Shown here: one piece after another, positions 26,556-36,350 of the stretch
Position numbering within the stretch: position 1 is the stretch's first letter
Layout of the letters: each line of letters starts with the position of its first letter
Assembly (NCBI RefSeq): GCF_004337505.1
Contig: NZ_SJZI01000052.1
Span: forward strand, 205,467 to 269,466
Direction of reading: 5' to 3'
DNA: 64,000 bases
Origin: Flaviaestuariibacter flavus
Lineage (GTDB): Bacteria; Bacteroidota; Bacteroidia; Chitinophagales; Chitinophagaceae
The notes under the pieces: model-generated
The model's database searches: none
What the model saw: the letters and a program-made list of their open reading frames with translations, nothing else
Told to the model about the DNA's origin: nothing
Position numbers and translations under genes: made by a program

Positions 26556-27098
26556 ATGAAAAACCTGGTAGCCGCATTCGCAATGGCCATTTTGCTTGCT
26601 TTCGCAGCCCAGGCGCAGGAGATCGACACGGTGCGGGTGCAGGCAAAGGTGCGGCGCTTTCAGCCCGACAAGTATTACCTGATCACCTACGAAACAGGCG
26701 AAACCGTTGATTCCGCCGGAAAAACTCTGCGGTCGAGCCGCAGTTATTTTTTTGATAAAAAAGAACGTATGCTCCACTCTGTGCGGGAGAGCAGCAACGC
26801 CGCTTTTCCGCGACGGGGCACACAGGTGGTCTATGATTTCTGGAAGAACCGACTGACTAAGGTGAACGTTACCCCGCCGGCCTCGGATTGCCGCAACTGC
26901 GCCAGTGAATATTTCTTTGAGGCAGATACCCTCTGGAATATCCGGGAGCGTGGCTACCGCAATGCCCTGCCCCGCAGCTATGCGGCCCGCGCCGCCTATT
27001 TCCGGTCGCGCGTGCCTGTGCTGTTGGAATGGGGCTACTTCGGGAATGAACACACCGTCAACGGCAGGCAGGAAACCAGCACCAGACGTTCTTACTGA
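26556..27098 (+). CDS. secreted hypothetical protein
   Basis: A 180-residue protein with a clear signal peptide (about 1-20, AFAAQAQ). The mature part is basic, with a CRNC pair near residue 112 and no recognised domain. A role in the envelope is all that can be said. Confidence 0.65.
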   Translation: MKNLVAAFAMAILLAFAAQAQEIDTVRVQAKVRRFQPDKYYLITYETGETVDSAGKTLRSSRSYFFDKKERMLHSVRESSNAAFPRRGTQVVYDFWKNRLTKVNVTPPASDCRNCASEYFFEADTLWNIRERGYRNALPRSYAARAAYFRSRVPVLLEWGYFGNEHTVNGRQETSTRRSY

Positions 27099-27246
27099 CC
27101 GGTGCCGTTGGTAGGCATAAAGTTGGCGCGCAGGCCGAAAGACGAACCAACGAGGACTTGCAGCAACCCTTGCCCGGACGCCCTCCGATCCTTCGGAAAT
27201 TACCTGGTAAACCGTATCTATAAAGCCAACCTTCATAAAAGCCATT

Positions 27247-28854
27247 ATGCCTAATGATTCCATTTTGCCGCAACCCGATTATTTTACGGAGGCCTTGTTT
27301 GAGGCGCTGCCTGGAAGTTGCATCTTGCTGCAAAACAATGCGCCCCTGTATACGGTGCTTGCCGCCACTCCCGCATACCTGGCCCAGATGGGTTGCAGGA
27401 AAGAAGCGCTCCTCGGCAAAAGTATCTTCGAAATAGCACCGTCCTGCACGGATAGCCATTCCGATACCGGCGTGCACGACCTTACCCATTCGCTCGCCCA
27501 GGTGCTCCGCTTCCGGAAGCCGCACGCGCTGCCGGTGCAGCGCTACGACATTGCGGGTGCCGATGAAGGTTTCACCAAACACTATCGGCGCGTCAGCAAC
27601 AGACCGGTGCTTTCTCCGGATGGCAAAGTAGCCTTCATCATTCATACCGCCGAAGACATTTCTCCCGAGGTCAGCGCCATGGAGCAGGATGAAAAGATCA
27701 AAGGCCTAAAGCAGGCCTACGGCCTTTTCATGCAGGCGCCCTTTGCCATCTATATGCTGACTGGCCCGCATTTTAGGATTGACCTGGCGAATCCGCCCGC
27801 GCTGGCACACTGGGGCAAATCTTCCGACGTACTGGGACAGCGCTACTTTGACGTGGTTCCTGATCTGCGCGAGCAGGGATTCAGTACGCTCTTGCACGAC
27901 GTGCTCCAAACCGGCGCCACCAGGCACGCTTACGAGGTGCCTTTGCCGCGCGGGCAGGCGGGCCCGGAAGAGACCGGCTATTTCAACTACGTCTGCCAAC
28001 CTTTCCGCCAACCGGGCGCAATGCTGCCCGAAAGCGTGCTGGTGATCGCCATCGACGTAACCCGGCAGGCGATCGCATGCCGCAAGATTGAGGAAGTGGT
28101 GGCGCACCGAACCCGGGAGCTGTCCGACATCAACCGCGCCCTCCAGGAGGCGAACCAGGAGCTCAAGCGCTCCAATGCGAATCTCGAGGAATTCGCCTAT
28201 GCGGCTTCGCACGACCTGCAGGAGCCGGTACGCAAGATCCGCTACTTTACCAGCCATCTGAAGAAGCAACTTGAGAACAAGCTTTACGATGGGAAAGCCC
28301 ATTCCTTCGAACGGATCGAAACAGCTACACAGCGCATGGGCAGCCTCATCGACGACCTGATGCAATATGCGCATGTAAGCCAGCTGCCGCACGAAATGGC
28401 ACCGGTAGACCTGAACCTTGTGGTGCAGCAGGTGCTCGAAGACCTGGAGTTGCACATCCAGCAGAAAGGGGCCGTCGTGCAGGTGCACCCCCTGCCCGTC
28501 GTAAAGGGCTATCGCTGCCAGTTGCAGCAGCTTTTTCAAAACCTGGTGGGCAATGCGCTGAAGTACAGCAAGCCACAGGTGCCACCGCATATTTCCGTTT
28601 CGGCGGTGCAACAAGAGTGCGACGGCCGGCACTTCCAGGCCATCAGCGTTCGCGACAATGGGATCGGTTTTCCGCAGGAATACGAAGCGAAGATCTTCCA
28701 GATGTTCGCCCGCTTGCACGGGAAGGCCGAGTTCAGCGGATCGGGTGTCGGCCTCGCCATCGTAAAGAAAATGGTGGAAAACCATCACGGGATCATTCAG
28801 GTGCGTAGCGTGCCCGGCGCCGGCTCCACCTTCACAGTCTGGTTGCCGGCATAA
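27247..28854 (+). CDS. PAS-domain sensor histidine kinase
   Basis: A 535-residue soluble kinase with no membrane helices. Two PAS-like domains (about 12-140 and 150-285) precede a coiled coil (RALQEANQELKRSNANLEEF) and the HisKA box AYAASHDLQEPVRKI with phosphoacceptor H322. The HATPase_c domain shows N box (LFQNLVGNALKYS), G1 (DNGIGF) and G2 (GSGVGLAIVKKMVENHHG). The PAS domains suggest a small-molecule or redox signal. No intact response regulator is adjacent; a broken one lies at 30475-30748. Confidence 0.9.
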   Translation: MPNDSILPQPDYFTEALFEALPGSCILLQNNAPLYTVLAATPAYLAQMGCRKEALLGKSIFEIAPSCTDSHSDTGVHDLTHSLAQVLRFRKPHALPVQRYDIAGADEGFTKHYRRVSNRPVLSPDGKVAFIIHTAEDISPEVSAMEQDEKIKGLKQAYGLFMQAPFAIYMLTGPHFRIDLANPPALAHWGKSSDVLGQRYFDVVPDLREQGFSTLLHDVLQTGATRHAYEVPLPRGQAGPEETGYFNYVCQPFRQPGAMLPESVLVIAIDVTRQAIACRKIEEVVAHRTRELSDINRALQEANQELKRSNANLEEFAYAASHDLQEPVRKIRYFTSHLKKQLENKLYDGKAHSFERIETATQRMGSLIDDLMQYAHVSQLPHEMAPVDLNLVVQQVLEDLELHIQQKGAVVQVHPLPVVKGYRCQLQQLFQNLVGNALKYSKPQVPPHISVSAVQQECDGRHFQAISVRDNGIGFPQEYEAKIFQMFARLHGKAEFSGSGVGLAIVKKMVENHHGIIQVRSVPGAGSTFTVWLPA

Positions 28855-28916
28855 TAATTTGGTTTCTGCCCAATGCTCCTGTACCCACCCGTTCGGAAAT
28901 CCGTAAACGACAATGT

Positions 28917-29219
28917 ATGAAAGACGACAACGAGCAGATCCTGGCTGAATTCCACGAGCAGGCGCGCGGCGCATTTTTCGAGTTGTTTGCCGATTTCGAC
29001 CAGGCCGCGCAGGCCCTCCACCGCGAAAAGGAGGAGCAGCAATTTCAAAAGACTCGCCACGCATTTGGCCTGGCACTAAAAGCCCGTCTCGAAGCACTGG
29101 CGTCCGGGCTCTTGCAGGCGCACCAACATAACCGGCAGGAGAATGATCTATCGCAAAACCTGCAGCGCCACATCCAGTATTACCTACACCAGTTTGTAGT
29201 GAAGACTCGGGAGCGGTAG
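28917..29219 (+). CDS. small helical hypothetical protein
   Basis: A 100-residue protein, rich in Gln, His, Glu and Lys and predicted all-helical. No family recognised. It follows the kinase by 62 bases on the same strand. Confidence 0.45.
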   Translation: MKDDNEQILAEFHEQARGAFFELFADFDQAAQALHREKEEQQFQKTRHAFGLALKARLEALASGLLQAHQHNRQENDLSQNLQRHIQYYLHQFVVKTRER

Positions 29220-29285
29220 GTTCCCGAAAAAGCGACGCGCATGGTCTTGCCGCTATCGTGGCATGATATTCCCCGTATTAGCAAG

Positions 29286-29314
29286 GGCTCCTGCAACGAG
29301 CCGCTGTCTTTTTT
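29286..29314 (+). terminator. possible terminator
   Basis: A five-base stem GGCTC/GAGCC (29286-29302) followed by GCTGTC and seven T, about 66 bases after the preceding stop. Weak stem. Confidence 0.35.
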
Positions 29315-29403
29315 TACCGCTGGCGGGCCGCCGCGGTGCATGTTTCCTTTCTTGCCTTTTCTTTCCCGCTTCCCGCCTAGTTGACTCTCAAAAATAATGG
29401 ACC

Positions 29404-29673
29404 ATGAACACCTACCGCATTTATCTCATCGGGCCAGCCGACCGGTTTTATTTATCCAATTATCCGGAGCTGGAGGCGCAACTCAGCAAGGCACTACCGC
29501 ACTCGACTTCAACGCCCATCGACGCAACCGCATCCATGTTCTTGTCTTTTGCGAAACATCATTGGCTTAACAGCCGGCTGGCGGTGCGGTATCCAGAGCT
29601 GGCCGACCGGATCGGCTCGAAGGATATCCCGCTTTCCGTGCTGGAGCAGCTTTTTGAGGCGAGCCGTCCATAG
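29404..29673 (+). CDS. small hypothetical protein
   Basis: An 89-residue protein beginning MNTYRIYLIGPADRFYLSN with no signal peptide or membrane segment. Not recognised. Confidence 0.45.
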   Translation: MNTYRIYLIGPADRFYLSNYPELEAQLSKALPHSTSTPIDATASMFLSFAKHHWLNSRLAVRYPELADRIGSKDIPLSVLEQLFEASRP

Positions 29674-30070
29674 GCGCTCTTCCAGCACGATCTCGAAGCC
29701 TATGTGACCCAGGCGATTCGGAACCGCAACAGCGTCGGCCCCGAGGATGCCTGAACAAAAACAAACCCGACGACGCCAAACTTCCAAATGTCGGTAAGGC
29801 GCTGCGTTCCGGGCACTTTGTGGAAGAAACTGTTGAGGCGGTTACGTTCGGTCTCTTCGTTGATGGCGATGACTACCGGGTGGTGACCCTACTAGCGGTG
29901 GACGAACAGCTAAGGACCTGCCGACCCCTGAGATTGCGCTCCATTTACAGGGAAGCGCTGCCTGGCGGGTGCCTACCGGATGAATGAGGAAACGCCGCAT
30001 GTCATCAGGCAATTACTTCTCGAAATGGAGGCCCGGTAAAGCCTCTGTTAACCTTGTAAAAAGAACCTTT
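29674..30070. other. likely decayed coding sequence
   Basis: A plus-strand frame without a start, covering roughly 29770-29980, reads as a protein-like segment (FVEETVEAVTFGLFVDGDDYRVVTLLAVDE). It may be the remnant of a small gene. No intact gene is supported. Confidence 0.3.
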
Positions 30071-30478
30071 ATGATACCTGTACAGGAATTGCGGATCGGA
30101 AACTATGTGAGCGTGGGTAACAAATGGCGCCAGCTGACCGCCATCGGGCGGAACACTGTACAGGCCGATAGCGATGCATTGACAACCCAGATCCAGGGAT
30201 ACAAGCCGGAAGACCTGTCGCCGGTGGCGCTCTCCGAAAGCATTCTGCTGCGATGCGGTTTTGTATTTCGCGACTATTTCCATTTCTGGCAGCTCATTGC
30301 CGGCAGCGGCAACGATCGATCCGAACTGGACCTCGACAACGATTTCAACCTGCTCGATTTTATGCGCCGCCCGATTGTGCGCAGGATCGCATCGCTGCAC
30401 CAGCTCCAGAATCTTTACTTTGCGCTCAAGGGGAAGGAACTTTCCCTATGCGATGGCGAAAAGGAATTGCCGCATTAG
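30071..30478 (+). CDS. hypothetical protein of the IPxxELRIGNYV family
   Basis: A 135-residue protein. It starts MIPVQELRIGNYVSV and ends with HQLQNLYFALKGKEL, a pairing found in a widespread Bacteroidota family that also occurs in phages; function unknown. The ATG at 30071 is chosen because the family begins there. The gene converges on a broken response regulator, with the stop codons overlapping. Confidence 0.65.
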   Translation: MIPVQELRIGNYVSVGNKWRQLTAIGRNTVQADSDALTTQIQGYKPEDLSPVALSESILLRCGFVFRDYFHFWQLIAGSGNDRSELDLDNDFNLLDFMRRPIVRRIASLHQLQNLYFALKGKELSLCDGEKELPH

Positions 30479-30748
30479 TGCTGCGACCTTGTAGGGGAAG
30501 AACAGAGTGTCCCGTTTTCCATGATGACGCGGATGGTTTCCATGAGCGCGGGATAGGAATTCGGCTTTATAAAGAAACCCTGAACGGATTTACTATACGC
30601 GTCGATGACAATGCTTTGGTCGCTAGCGGTTGTGAAAAACAGGTACGGTATGCATTTGACCCGCAGCTTCGCGTTCATCTTTACCTGGTCGCGTATCCTG
30701 GTTGTCTTTGTCATCTTCGATGGTGATCACGGGGCCACCTGAATTCAT
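30475..30748 (-). pseudogene. response-regulator receiver remnant with deleted core
   Basis: From an ATG at 30748 the minus strand reads MNSGGPVITIEDDKDNQD, a receiver-domain start with its acidic pair. The frame then shifts and jumps to CIPYLFFTTASDQSIVIDAYSKSVQGFFIKP, the conserved Thr and Lys segments. The middle, including the phosphoacceptor Asp, is missing by an internal out-of-frame deletion. It cannot receive phosphate. Confidence 0.7.
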
Positions 30749-30924
30749 AAAGAGCTTTGCGCGAAGTCGAACAACATGGACACGCCGGGTTCAGAAACGA
30801 CTAAAAAGTGAAGGCAGGCTATTTATTGCCCATGCGCCGATCTATTCATGATCGCTTATTTCCTTTTGAGGAAGGACTGCGGGTTTTGCATGGATAGGCT
30901 GCACCTAAAGTACCGGAGGAATAA

Positions 30925-31992
30925 ATGAAACAGAAAAAGCAGCTAGTCGGGAACAAGAAAAAAGGGCCCGTTGCGGTAAAGCGGGGCCGGTGGACAAAAA
31001 GAGCACACCGGACGCCAGCCAGAATTGAAGCAGTGGGAAGCATGAGTGTGTCGCAAGACCGTTGCGAGGAACAACTGGCCGACCTGCTTGAGCAACTGCG
31101 GCATCAGGAGGACGAGAAAGGGCGCCGGGCCGCCGAGTTGCTGCTTGCCAACAAGGAGCTGCTTTTTCAGAGCTACGAGAAGGCGCAGCGTGCCGGTGAG
31201 CTGGAGATCGCCAATGCCGAACTAGAGCGCCAGGGGTTGCTGAAAGAGCGACGAGCCGCCGAGTTGGCCGCGGCACTGGACGACTTGAAAGCGTTCGCCT
31301 ACATCACCAGCCACCACCTGCAGGAGCCACTGCGCAAGATCCGCCTTTTCGCCGACCGACTCCTCGGTACTGAATCGGCTGCTCTGTCCGCCAAAGGCCG
31401 GGAAGACCTGTACCGTATCGAGCGCGGCGCCATGCGGATGAGCAACATGATACAGGATATCTACCGGTATGCCCGGGTCAACCTCCACGAGCAACAGCCA
31501 GAGGAGGTTGAAGCTGATAAGCTTGTTGATCAGGTGCTCGATGGGTTTGCCGGACGGCTGGACCAGGCTGGCGCAAGGGTTGTGAATGAGCTGGCGATTA
31601 CCCTTCCGCTCGCTGGCGAACAATTTCACGAAGCATTTCGCCAGGTGATCGATAATGCGCTTACCTTTTCGCGACCCGGCATTCCGCCCCAAATCCACAT
31701 CAGCGGCACCTGTAATACAGGTGCCGGCTTCGGGATCGCCGCTCTGACGCAAGACCGTGGATACTTTCGCATTTCAATACAGGACAACGGCATCGGCTTC
31801 GAGCCCCGCTTCAACGAGCGCATCTTCGATGTTTTTCGTACGTTGCATTCCGTGGGCGCATATCCTGGCACCGGCATCGGGCTCGCCATCGTGCGCCGTA
31901 TTATGCACCGGCATGGAGGGCTCGCCACCGCGGATGGCTTGCCGAATGAGGGCGCTCGCTTTTCCCTTTATTTCCCGATGTCCTGGCCGTGA
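30925..31992 (+). CDS. cytoplasmic sensor histidine kinase with coiled-coil N-terminus
   Basis: A 355-residue kinase. The first 35 residues are strongly basic, then a long coiled coil (about 45-115) contains repeated RAAELxxANKEL-type units common in Bacteroidota kinases. The HisKA box is AYITSHHLQEPLRKI (H130; the usual Asp after it is His131). HATPase_c motifs are present (VIDNALTFS, DNGIGF, GTGIGLAIVRRIMHRHGG). No sensory domain is visible. A truncated response-regulator reading frame follows at 32074. Confidence 0.85.
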   Translation: MKQKKQLVGNKKKGPVAVKRGRWTKRAHRTPARIEAVGSMSVSQDRCEEQLADLLEQLRHQEDEKGRRAAELLLANKELLFQSYEKAQRAGELEIANAELERQGLLKERRAAELAAALDDLKAFAYITSHHLQEPLRKIRLFADRLLGTESAALSAKGREDLYRIERGAMRMSNMIQDIYRYARVNLHEQQPEEVEADKLVDQVLDGFAGRLDQAGARVVNELAITLPLAGEQFHEAFRQVIDNALTFSRPGIPPQIHISGTCNTGAGFGIAALTQDRGYFRISIQDNGIGFEPRFNERIFDVFRTLHSVGAYPGTGIGLAIVRRIMHRHGGLATADGLPNEGARFSLYFPMSWP

Positions 31993-32328
31993 AATTTATT
32001 CGGTCGAAGCTGATCGCCGTCTCTGCAGGGCCCGTTTGTTGTTGCTGATGCCTGGCCCTTTTTCAAAAAACAAATGGCACATGACCTGATTCTCTACGCA
32101 GACGACGGCGACCTGGAGGTGTTCGCTTCGGCTTTATTCGCTCATGCCGGAATGGGGCTTGAGGTTTTTCACGATGGCCAGGTGTAGGTGACGTACCTGT
32201 TGGGTTCTAAACCATAACACGATTATTTCCGGAAAGGTCGAACCAAGAATTAGCGCCACTTAGTTGAGATTCGCTTCCAGAAAAAGTTCCGGCAGGTTGC
32301 GCAGGAAATAGAAGCACAAGTCAAGCAC
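31993..32328. other. region after histidine kinase with receiver remnant
   Basis: Apart from the 37-codon receiver fragment at 32074-32187, nothing coding was recognised. Confidence 0.35.
32074..32187 (+). pseudogene. truncated response-regulator receiver
   Basis: ATG then MAHDLILYADDGDLEVFASA and LEVFHDGQV before a TAG: the first third of a receiver domain, ending exactly where the sequence leading to the phosphoacceptor Asp should follow. It lies 81 bases after the histidine kinase, where its partner regulator would be expected. Confidence 0.6.
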
Positions 32329-32541
32329 TTATGAAATATCTGAGCCTTTTTCCTCCTGTTCACTTTTCGGGCGAGTAAGCCGCTTCAGTTTGGGCTCCGG
32401 TTTAGCCTTGATGTTCCGGTAATCGTCCAGACGCTTGTGCAAGAGCTCCACTTCCTTCACTGGCTTTTCCTGTTCCGCGTTCTTCTCTCCGCCGTCCTTC
32501 TGGTAGTGGTCGCGCAGGATGTGCTGCCAGGAGCGGAGCAA
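32329..32541 (-). CDS. hypothetical protein, possibly 5'-truncated
   Basis: A 70-residue highly charged frame starting at TTG. The same frame is open upstream for about 20 more codons without a start, and a good ATG-led N-terminus (MTAFEQIAGCLIEDLLLR) occurs further up in another frame at about 32738. This may be a decayed gene rather than an active one. Confidence 0.3.
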   Translation of the reverse strand: MLRSWQHILRDHYQKDGGEKNAEQEKPVKEVELLHKRLDDYRNIKAKPEPKLKRLTRPKSEQEEKGSDIS

Positions 32542-32904
32542 TTCTTCATTCCCGCTAATGTTCTGCAGCTTGTCAAAGAAAATTTATCGGCTTCTCTTGC
32601 ATTGGTATTAGAAGTACTTACCACCGTTTCCTTTCGATGCACCGCCGGTGAGGTTGCGGTCTCAGGCGCTTCACTTCAAGAAGCCCGCAGGAGCAGATCC
32701 TCGATCAGGCACCCCGCTATCTGTTCAAAAGCTGTCATAGTGTATTAATCAAGCAATTTTGATCTTCATTTTTCCTGGTAGCTAGATTGGGATGATACAT
32801 TAGATGAATTAGATTTCGGCGCAGCCAATTTACATTTGAACAAGGGCACGAGAGAATGCAATTGTTGGCCGCAAGCCTTTTGTGAAATTCAAATTTCTAT
32901 CAAC
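32542..32904. other. intergenic region, AT-rich toward its right end
   Basis: Holds the possible decayed 5' part of the preceding gene and the promoter of the TMEM175-like gene. No other gene is supported. Confidence 0.3.
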
Positions 32905-33522
32905 ATGTCTTTAGAAACAGAGTTAGATATAAAACGGATACAGTCATTGACAGATGGGGCTTTCTCGATAGCAATGACCATCTTGATTCTAGAGGTCAAG
33001 ATTCCCACCGGGTTGAATTCTATTGAACTTAATGACTACTTTTTCGAACACACTTTTCAAAAACTACTTATTTACATTTTAGGCTTTGTAACGCTGGGCA
33101 TTCTTTGGATTGGCTCTCATTTTCATCACCATCACGTAATGAAAACTGACAGGACTAGTAGTTGGTTAAATATCATTTTCTTAATGTTCGTTTGCATCAT
33201 TCCTTTTTCAATTGGCTTTCTTTCTGATTACAAGCATGATAATTTGAGCATCATTTTTCTGGGGATTAACCTGATTCTTTCAAGTTTGGGAAACTACCTT
33301 ATGCTCTGGTATGCATGGAAAAAGGAATACATTAAACCGCATTTTACCATAGAACATTTTACGCATGCAAAACACAGGATTTTGTTTACTGTCTACATTT
33401 ACATGGCTATCATTGTTATTTCATATTTTGTAACCTCTTCCTTTGTTCTATATTTATTCTTAATCCCAGTTATATTACATGTCATCCCTGAAAGAGGGAA
33501 CAAACCAATTGGTCAACCGTAA
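32905..33522 (+). CDS. TMEM175/DUF1211-family potassium channel-like protein
   Basis: A 205-residue membrane protein with about six helices. The first helix carries the family motif RIQSLTDGAFSIAMTILILEV. TMEM175 proteins form potassium-selective leak channels. It has an HFHHHH run in the loop after helix 2. The gene is distinctly more AT-rich than the kinase genes before it, which suggests separate acquisition. The ATG at 32905 fits the family start; an upstream in-frame ATG at 32836 would add an atypical extension. Confidence 0.85.
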   Translation: MSLETELDIKRIQSLTDGAFSIAMTILILEVKIPTGLNSIELNDYFFEHTFQKLLIYILGFVTLGILWIGSHFHHHHVMKTDRTSSWLNIIFLMFVCIIPFSIGFLSDYKHDNLSIIFLGINLILSSLGNYLMLWYAWKKEYIKPHFTIEHFTHAKHRILFTVYIYMAIIVISYFVTSSFVLYLFLIPVILHVIPERGNKPIGQP

Positions 33523-33954
33523 GTCAAGAAAGGGATCCTGACCGCTAAAAACGTATGGCCCCAATCGACGCTGACATCGTGCTATTGAGTTGACGGAAGT
33601 AATTCAACATTTGGATTTCCAATGAACGGCAGCAATAAATTTTCCCGCCTCTGCAACGCATGAATCCTTATGTATATTTCGCCAATACTTGAAAGCCTAA
33701 AGTAAGCTTGTAAGCTCCCCTTTTTTTGTGCCGATGTCAGTTGGGCTATCAAATGTGTAACGGGTTTTTTCAAAACCAGACAACGGTTAATTGGGAAGTC
33801 GCGTAAATTCTGCTCAATAGTGGTCTGTCAACCTCAGCGGCGATTTTTCCCGAAGCCTCCATGGTACCTGTCTTAAAGTACGGTTCCGCATAAAATGTTG
33901 ACGACTCCTTCTGTATTGGTACAAACCTAGAGTGGCAGCTTTTATCTTTATTCC
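33523..33954. other. intergenic region
   Basis: About 430 bases. Short open frames on the minus strand show no protein features. Nothing recognised other than the presumed promoter of the AraC gene. Confidence 0.35.
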
Positions 33955-34866
33955 ATGGAACATGGACCGTTCACCATACCGGCTTACAAAGAAATCAATG
34001 CATTTCTTCAATCGTTTTCATCCGGTTACCAATCCAGCGATCCCAACCTGTTCTGTCTTCGGTTGAAAGAAAATATGCCGGCAATGGAACGATACAAGCC
34101 GCCGTTCAAAAAGGATTTTTATTTCCTGGCGCTGGTGAAAAATGCGGGCAAGACAAAGATCATCTACGACACCACCAGCGTCACCGAACTCAACTCTTTC
34201 CTTGTGTTTCAGTCACCCGGTCTGTTGTACAGCTTCTTTCGCGATGATTCTGCGTCCGGATACCTGATTTATTTCAAAAAAGAATCATTCTCTTTTTTCA
34301 AGCCTGATTTTGAAAGTGAGTTTCCGTTTTTCGACTTACTGCATACCAACTTCTTCAAGCTCAGCCAGCCGCGTTTCAATGAGTTTGCCCCACTGTTTGA
34401 AGAAGTGTTTACAGCGTATGAAGCCACGTCCGATAAAGAGCACAAGATTGCAGCCTTGAAACTATTGACTCTTTTATACCAGCTCAAAGAGTTCGCTGCC
34501 GCTTTCAACCAGTGGGAGCGGGGCTTTGCTACACCGCAGCAGACACTCCTGAAAAAATTCACGCAACTCGTAAATAACTACTACCTCGAAAAACGAACGA
34601 TCGAGGAATATGCAGACCTTCTTTTTATCACACCCAACCACCTGTCGCAATCGATTAAAGCCGCCTCCGGCAAAAATGCCCTTGCCTTTGTCAATGAGCG
34701 TATAGTTGCCGAGGCCCGCTCGCTCATCCTCTATACGGATTTCGATATAGCTCAGATCGCATGGCAATTGAATTTCTCCGACCCGGCTAACTTTGGAAAG
34801 TTTTTCAAGCGGCATACAGGGCAAACGCCGCTGGAATTTCGAAAATCCCATATCAAAAGTCAATGA
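33955..34866 (+). CDS. AraC-family transcriptional regulator
   Basis: A 303-residue regulator with an N-terminal cupin-like domain (about 1-160) and a C-terminal AraC DNA-binding domain (about 195-298) with two helix-turn-helix units (YADLLFITPNHLSQSIKAASG and AQIAWQLNFSDPANFGKFFKRHTG). It is of the Bacteroidota type that often controls adjacent oxidoreductases, which fits the downstream aldo/keto reductase and NADP-binding genes. It overlaps the broken AraC fragment by 4 bases. Confidence 0.9.
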   Translation: MEHGPFTIPAYKEINAFLQSFSSGYQSSDPNLFCLRLKENMPAMERYKPPFKKDFYFLALVKNAGKTKIIYDTTSVTELNSFLVFQSPGLLYSFFRDDSASGYLIYFKKESFSFFKPDFESEFPFFDLLHTNFFKLSQPRFNEFAPLFEEVFTAYEATSDKEHKIAALKLLTLLYQLKEFAAAFNQWERGFATPQQTLLKKFTQLVNNYYLEKRTIEEYADLLFITPNHLSQSIKAASGKNALAFVNERIVAEARSLILYTDFDIAQIAWQLNFSDPANFGKFFKRHTGQTPLEFRKSHIKSQ

Positions 34867-35216
34867 AGCGTCCCCGGGAAATTACCGAAGCCTATTTAAA
34901 AGAGCTGGACAAGCACCTGGAGGAGCTGAAGTCCGGCAAGGCTGCGGACACCTTTGAAATAAAGGATATTGCCGCGCTCCTGCACATTCATCCCACTCAC
35001 CTGAGCAATACGATTCAGGAAGAACTGAAGCGATCGCCCTGCGATATCTAGGAAGAACGGTTGTTGGGAATAGCCAAAGAACTTATTCTTACGACCGATC
35101 TTTCCATAGCCGCCATCGCCCGGCAGCTAACATTTGATCCTTCCAACTTCAGCAAGTTCTTCCGGCATTTTACCGGAATTACTCCCAAAAAGTTCCGCGA
35201 CGCCCATCGGTCCTGA
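34863..35216 (+). pseudogene. short AraC-type DNA-binding protein with in-frame stop
   Basis: A 117-codon frame encoding only an AraC DNA-binding domain (FEIKDIAALLHIHPTHLSNTIQEEL ... SIAAIARQLTFDPSNFSKFF). It is interrupted by an in-frame TAG at codon 63 (35049-35051); the reading continues in the same frame to the TGA at 35214. Without the stop it would be a complete small regulator. Overlap with the preceding gene (ATGA) indicates former translational coupling. Confidence 0.75.
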
Positions 35217-35307
35217 TCTCAGCGCTGCCGCGATTTTCCTGAACTTCTCACCATAATCGAACGGGAGTAGTGTCCGACTTTTGCTTTGAATTCTAAAATC
35301 AGGAGAA

Positions 35308-36297
35308 ATGAAACAAGGTTAATTAGGTAAAGCCGGTCCCCTGGTATCGGCACCCGGTCTTGGAACTATGGGAATGAGTGATATGTATGGCAGTAAGGAA
35401 AGCCGCAACGACAATGAAAGCATTGAAACGGTTCGGGCGGCCCTGGAGATGGGCATCAATTTCCTGGACACGGGAGACTATTACGGCATGGGGCACAACG
35501 AACTGCTGATCCAGGAGGCTCTGAAGGGGCGAAGCGAAAAACCGGTGATCAGCGTAAAGTTTGGGGCCTTGCGCTCCCCGGCCGGTGACTGGCTCGGTTT
35601 CGATACGCGTCCTGAGGCTGTGAAGACGTTTGCCGCCTATTCGCTCAACCGGTTGGGCGTTGACGCCATTGATATTTACCAGCCCGGCCGCGTTCACCCG
35701 GCCATTCCCATCGAGGATACGGTCGGTGCCATTGCGGACCTTATTCAGCAAGGGAAAGTGAAATACATCGGGCTTTCCGAAGCCAGTCCGGACATTATTC
35801 GCCGTGCCCATAAGGTCCATCCAATTACGGCCATAGAGGTTGAATATTCCCTCGCCTCCCGGGTGATTGAAAAAGAGCTGTTGTCCGTTTGCCGCGAGCT
35901 GGGAATTGGTATTGTCGCTTACGGTGTATTGAGCAGGGGCTTGCTGTCGGGTGAGCTTACCGGCCAGTTTGCTCCTTCTGACTTCCGGGCGCACGCGCCC
36001 CGGTTCAGCGGCGAAAACTTCGAGGAGAACAAACGGAAGGTTTCCCAATTGCAGGAGCTGGCCCGGCAAAAAGGATGTACACCCTCCCAACTCGCCCTGG
36101 CTTGGGTGTTGCACCAGGGGAGTGATATCCTGCCTCTTTTCGGTACCACCAAAAAAAGCCGCTTGCAGGAGAATATTCATGCCGCGGATATTGTACTGAC
36201 AAAAGAGGAGCTGGATTGGCTGGACAAGACCTTTCCGGAGGGGTCCTTTGCCGGAACCCGCTATGCGGCGCCGCAGATGGGAATGGTTGTGAATTAG
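35308..36297 (+). pseudogene. aldo/keto reductase with stop at codon 5
   Basis: A well-placed ATG at 35308 after AGGAGAA starts MKQG, then TAA at codon 5, then the same frame continues LGKAGPLVSAPGLGTMGMSDMYG, the normal beginning of an IolS/YdbC-type aldo/keto reductase. From the internal ATG at 35368 a 309-residue frame remains, with catalytic D, Y (DTGDYYGMGHNE), K (ISVKFG) and H-type positions and the C-terminal NADPH-binding region. Translation from 35368 would lose the first beta strands. Either it is inactivated or it uses the internal start. Confidence 0.7.
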
Positions 36298-36320
36298 TAA
36301 GGAAAGCGTATCTGTGAAGC

Positions 36321-36350
36321 GCGCCCTGTTTGCCAGGCAGGGCGCTAATT
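36321..36350 (+). terminator. terminator-like hairpin after aldo/keto reductase
   Basis: Eight-base GC-rich stem GCGCCCTG/CAGGGCGC (36321-36345) followed by TAATTT, 23 bases after the stop codon. The T-run is poor. Confidence 0.5.

Noticed and set aside
34863..35216. Possible recoding of TAG as a sense codon, suggested by in-frame TAG in the AraC and GlxA-like genes
   Set aside because: TAG ends several normal genes here (for example at 321-323 and 851-853) and another broken gene has TAA instead, so ordinary inactivation is simpler.
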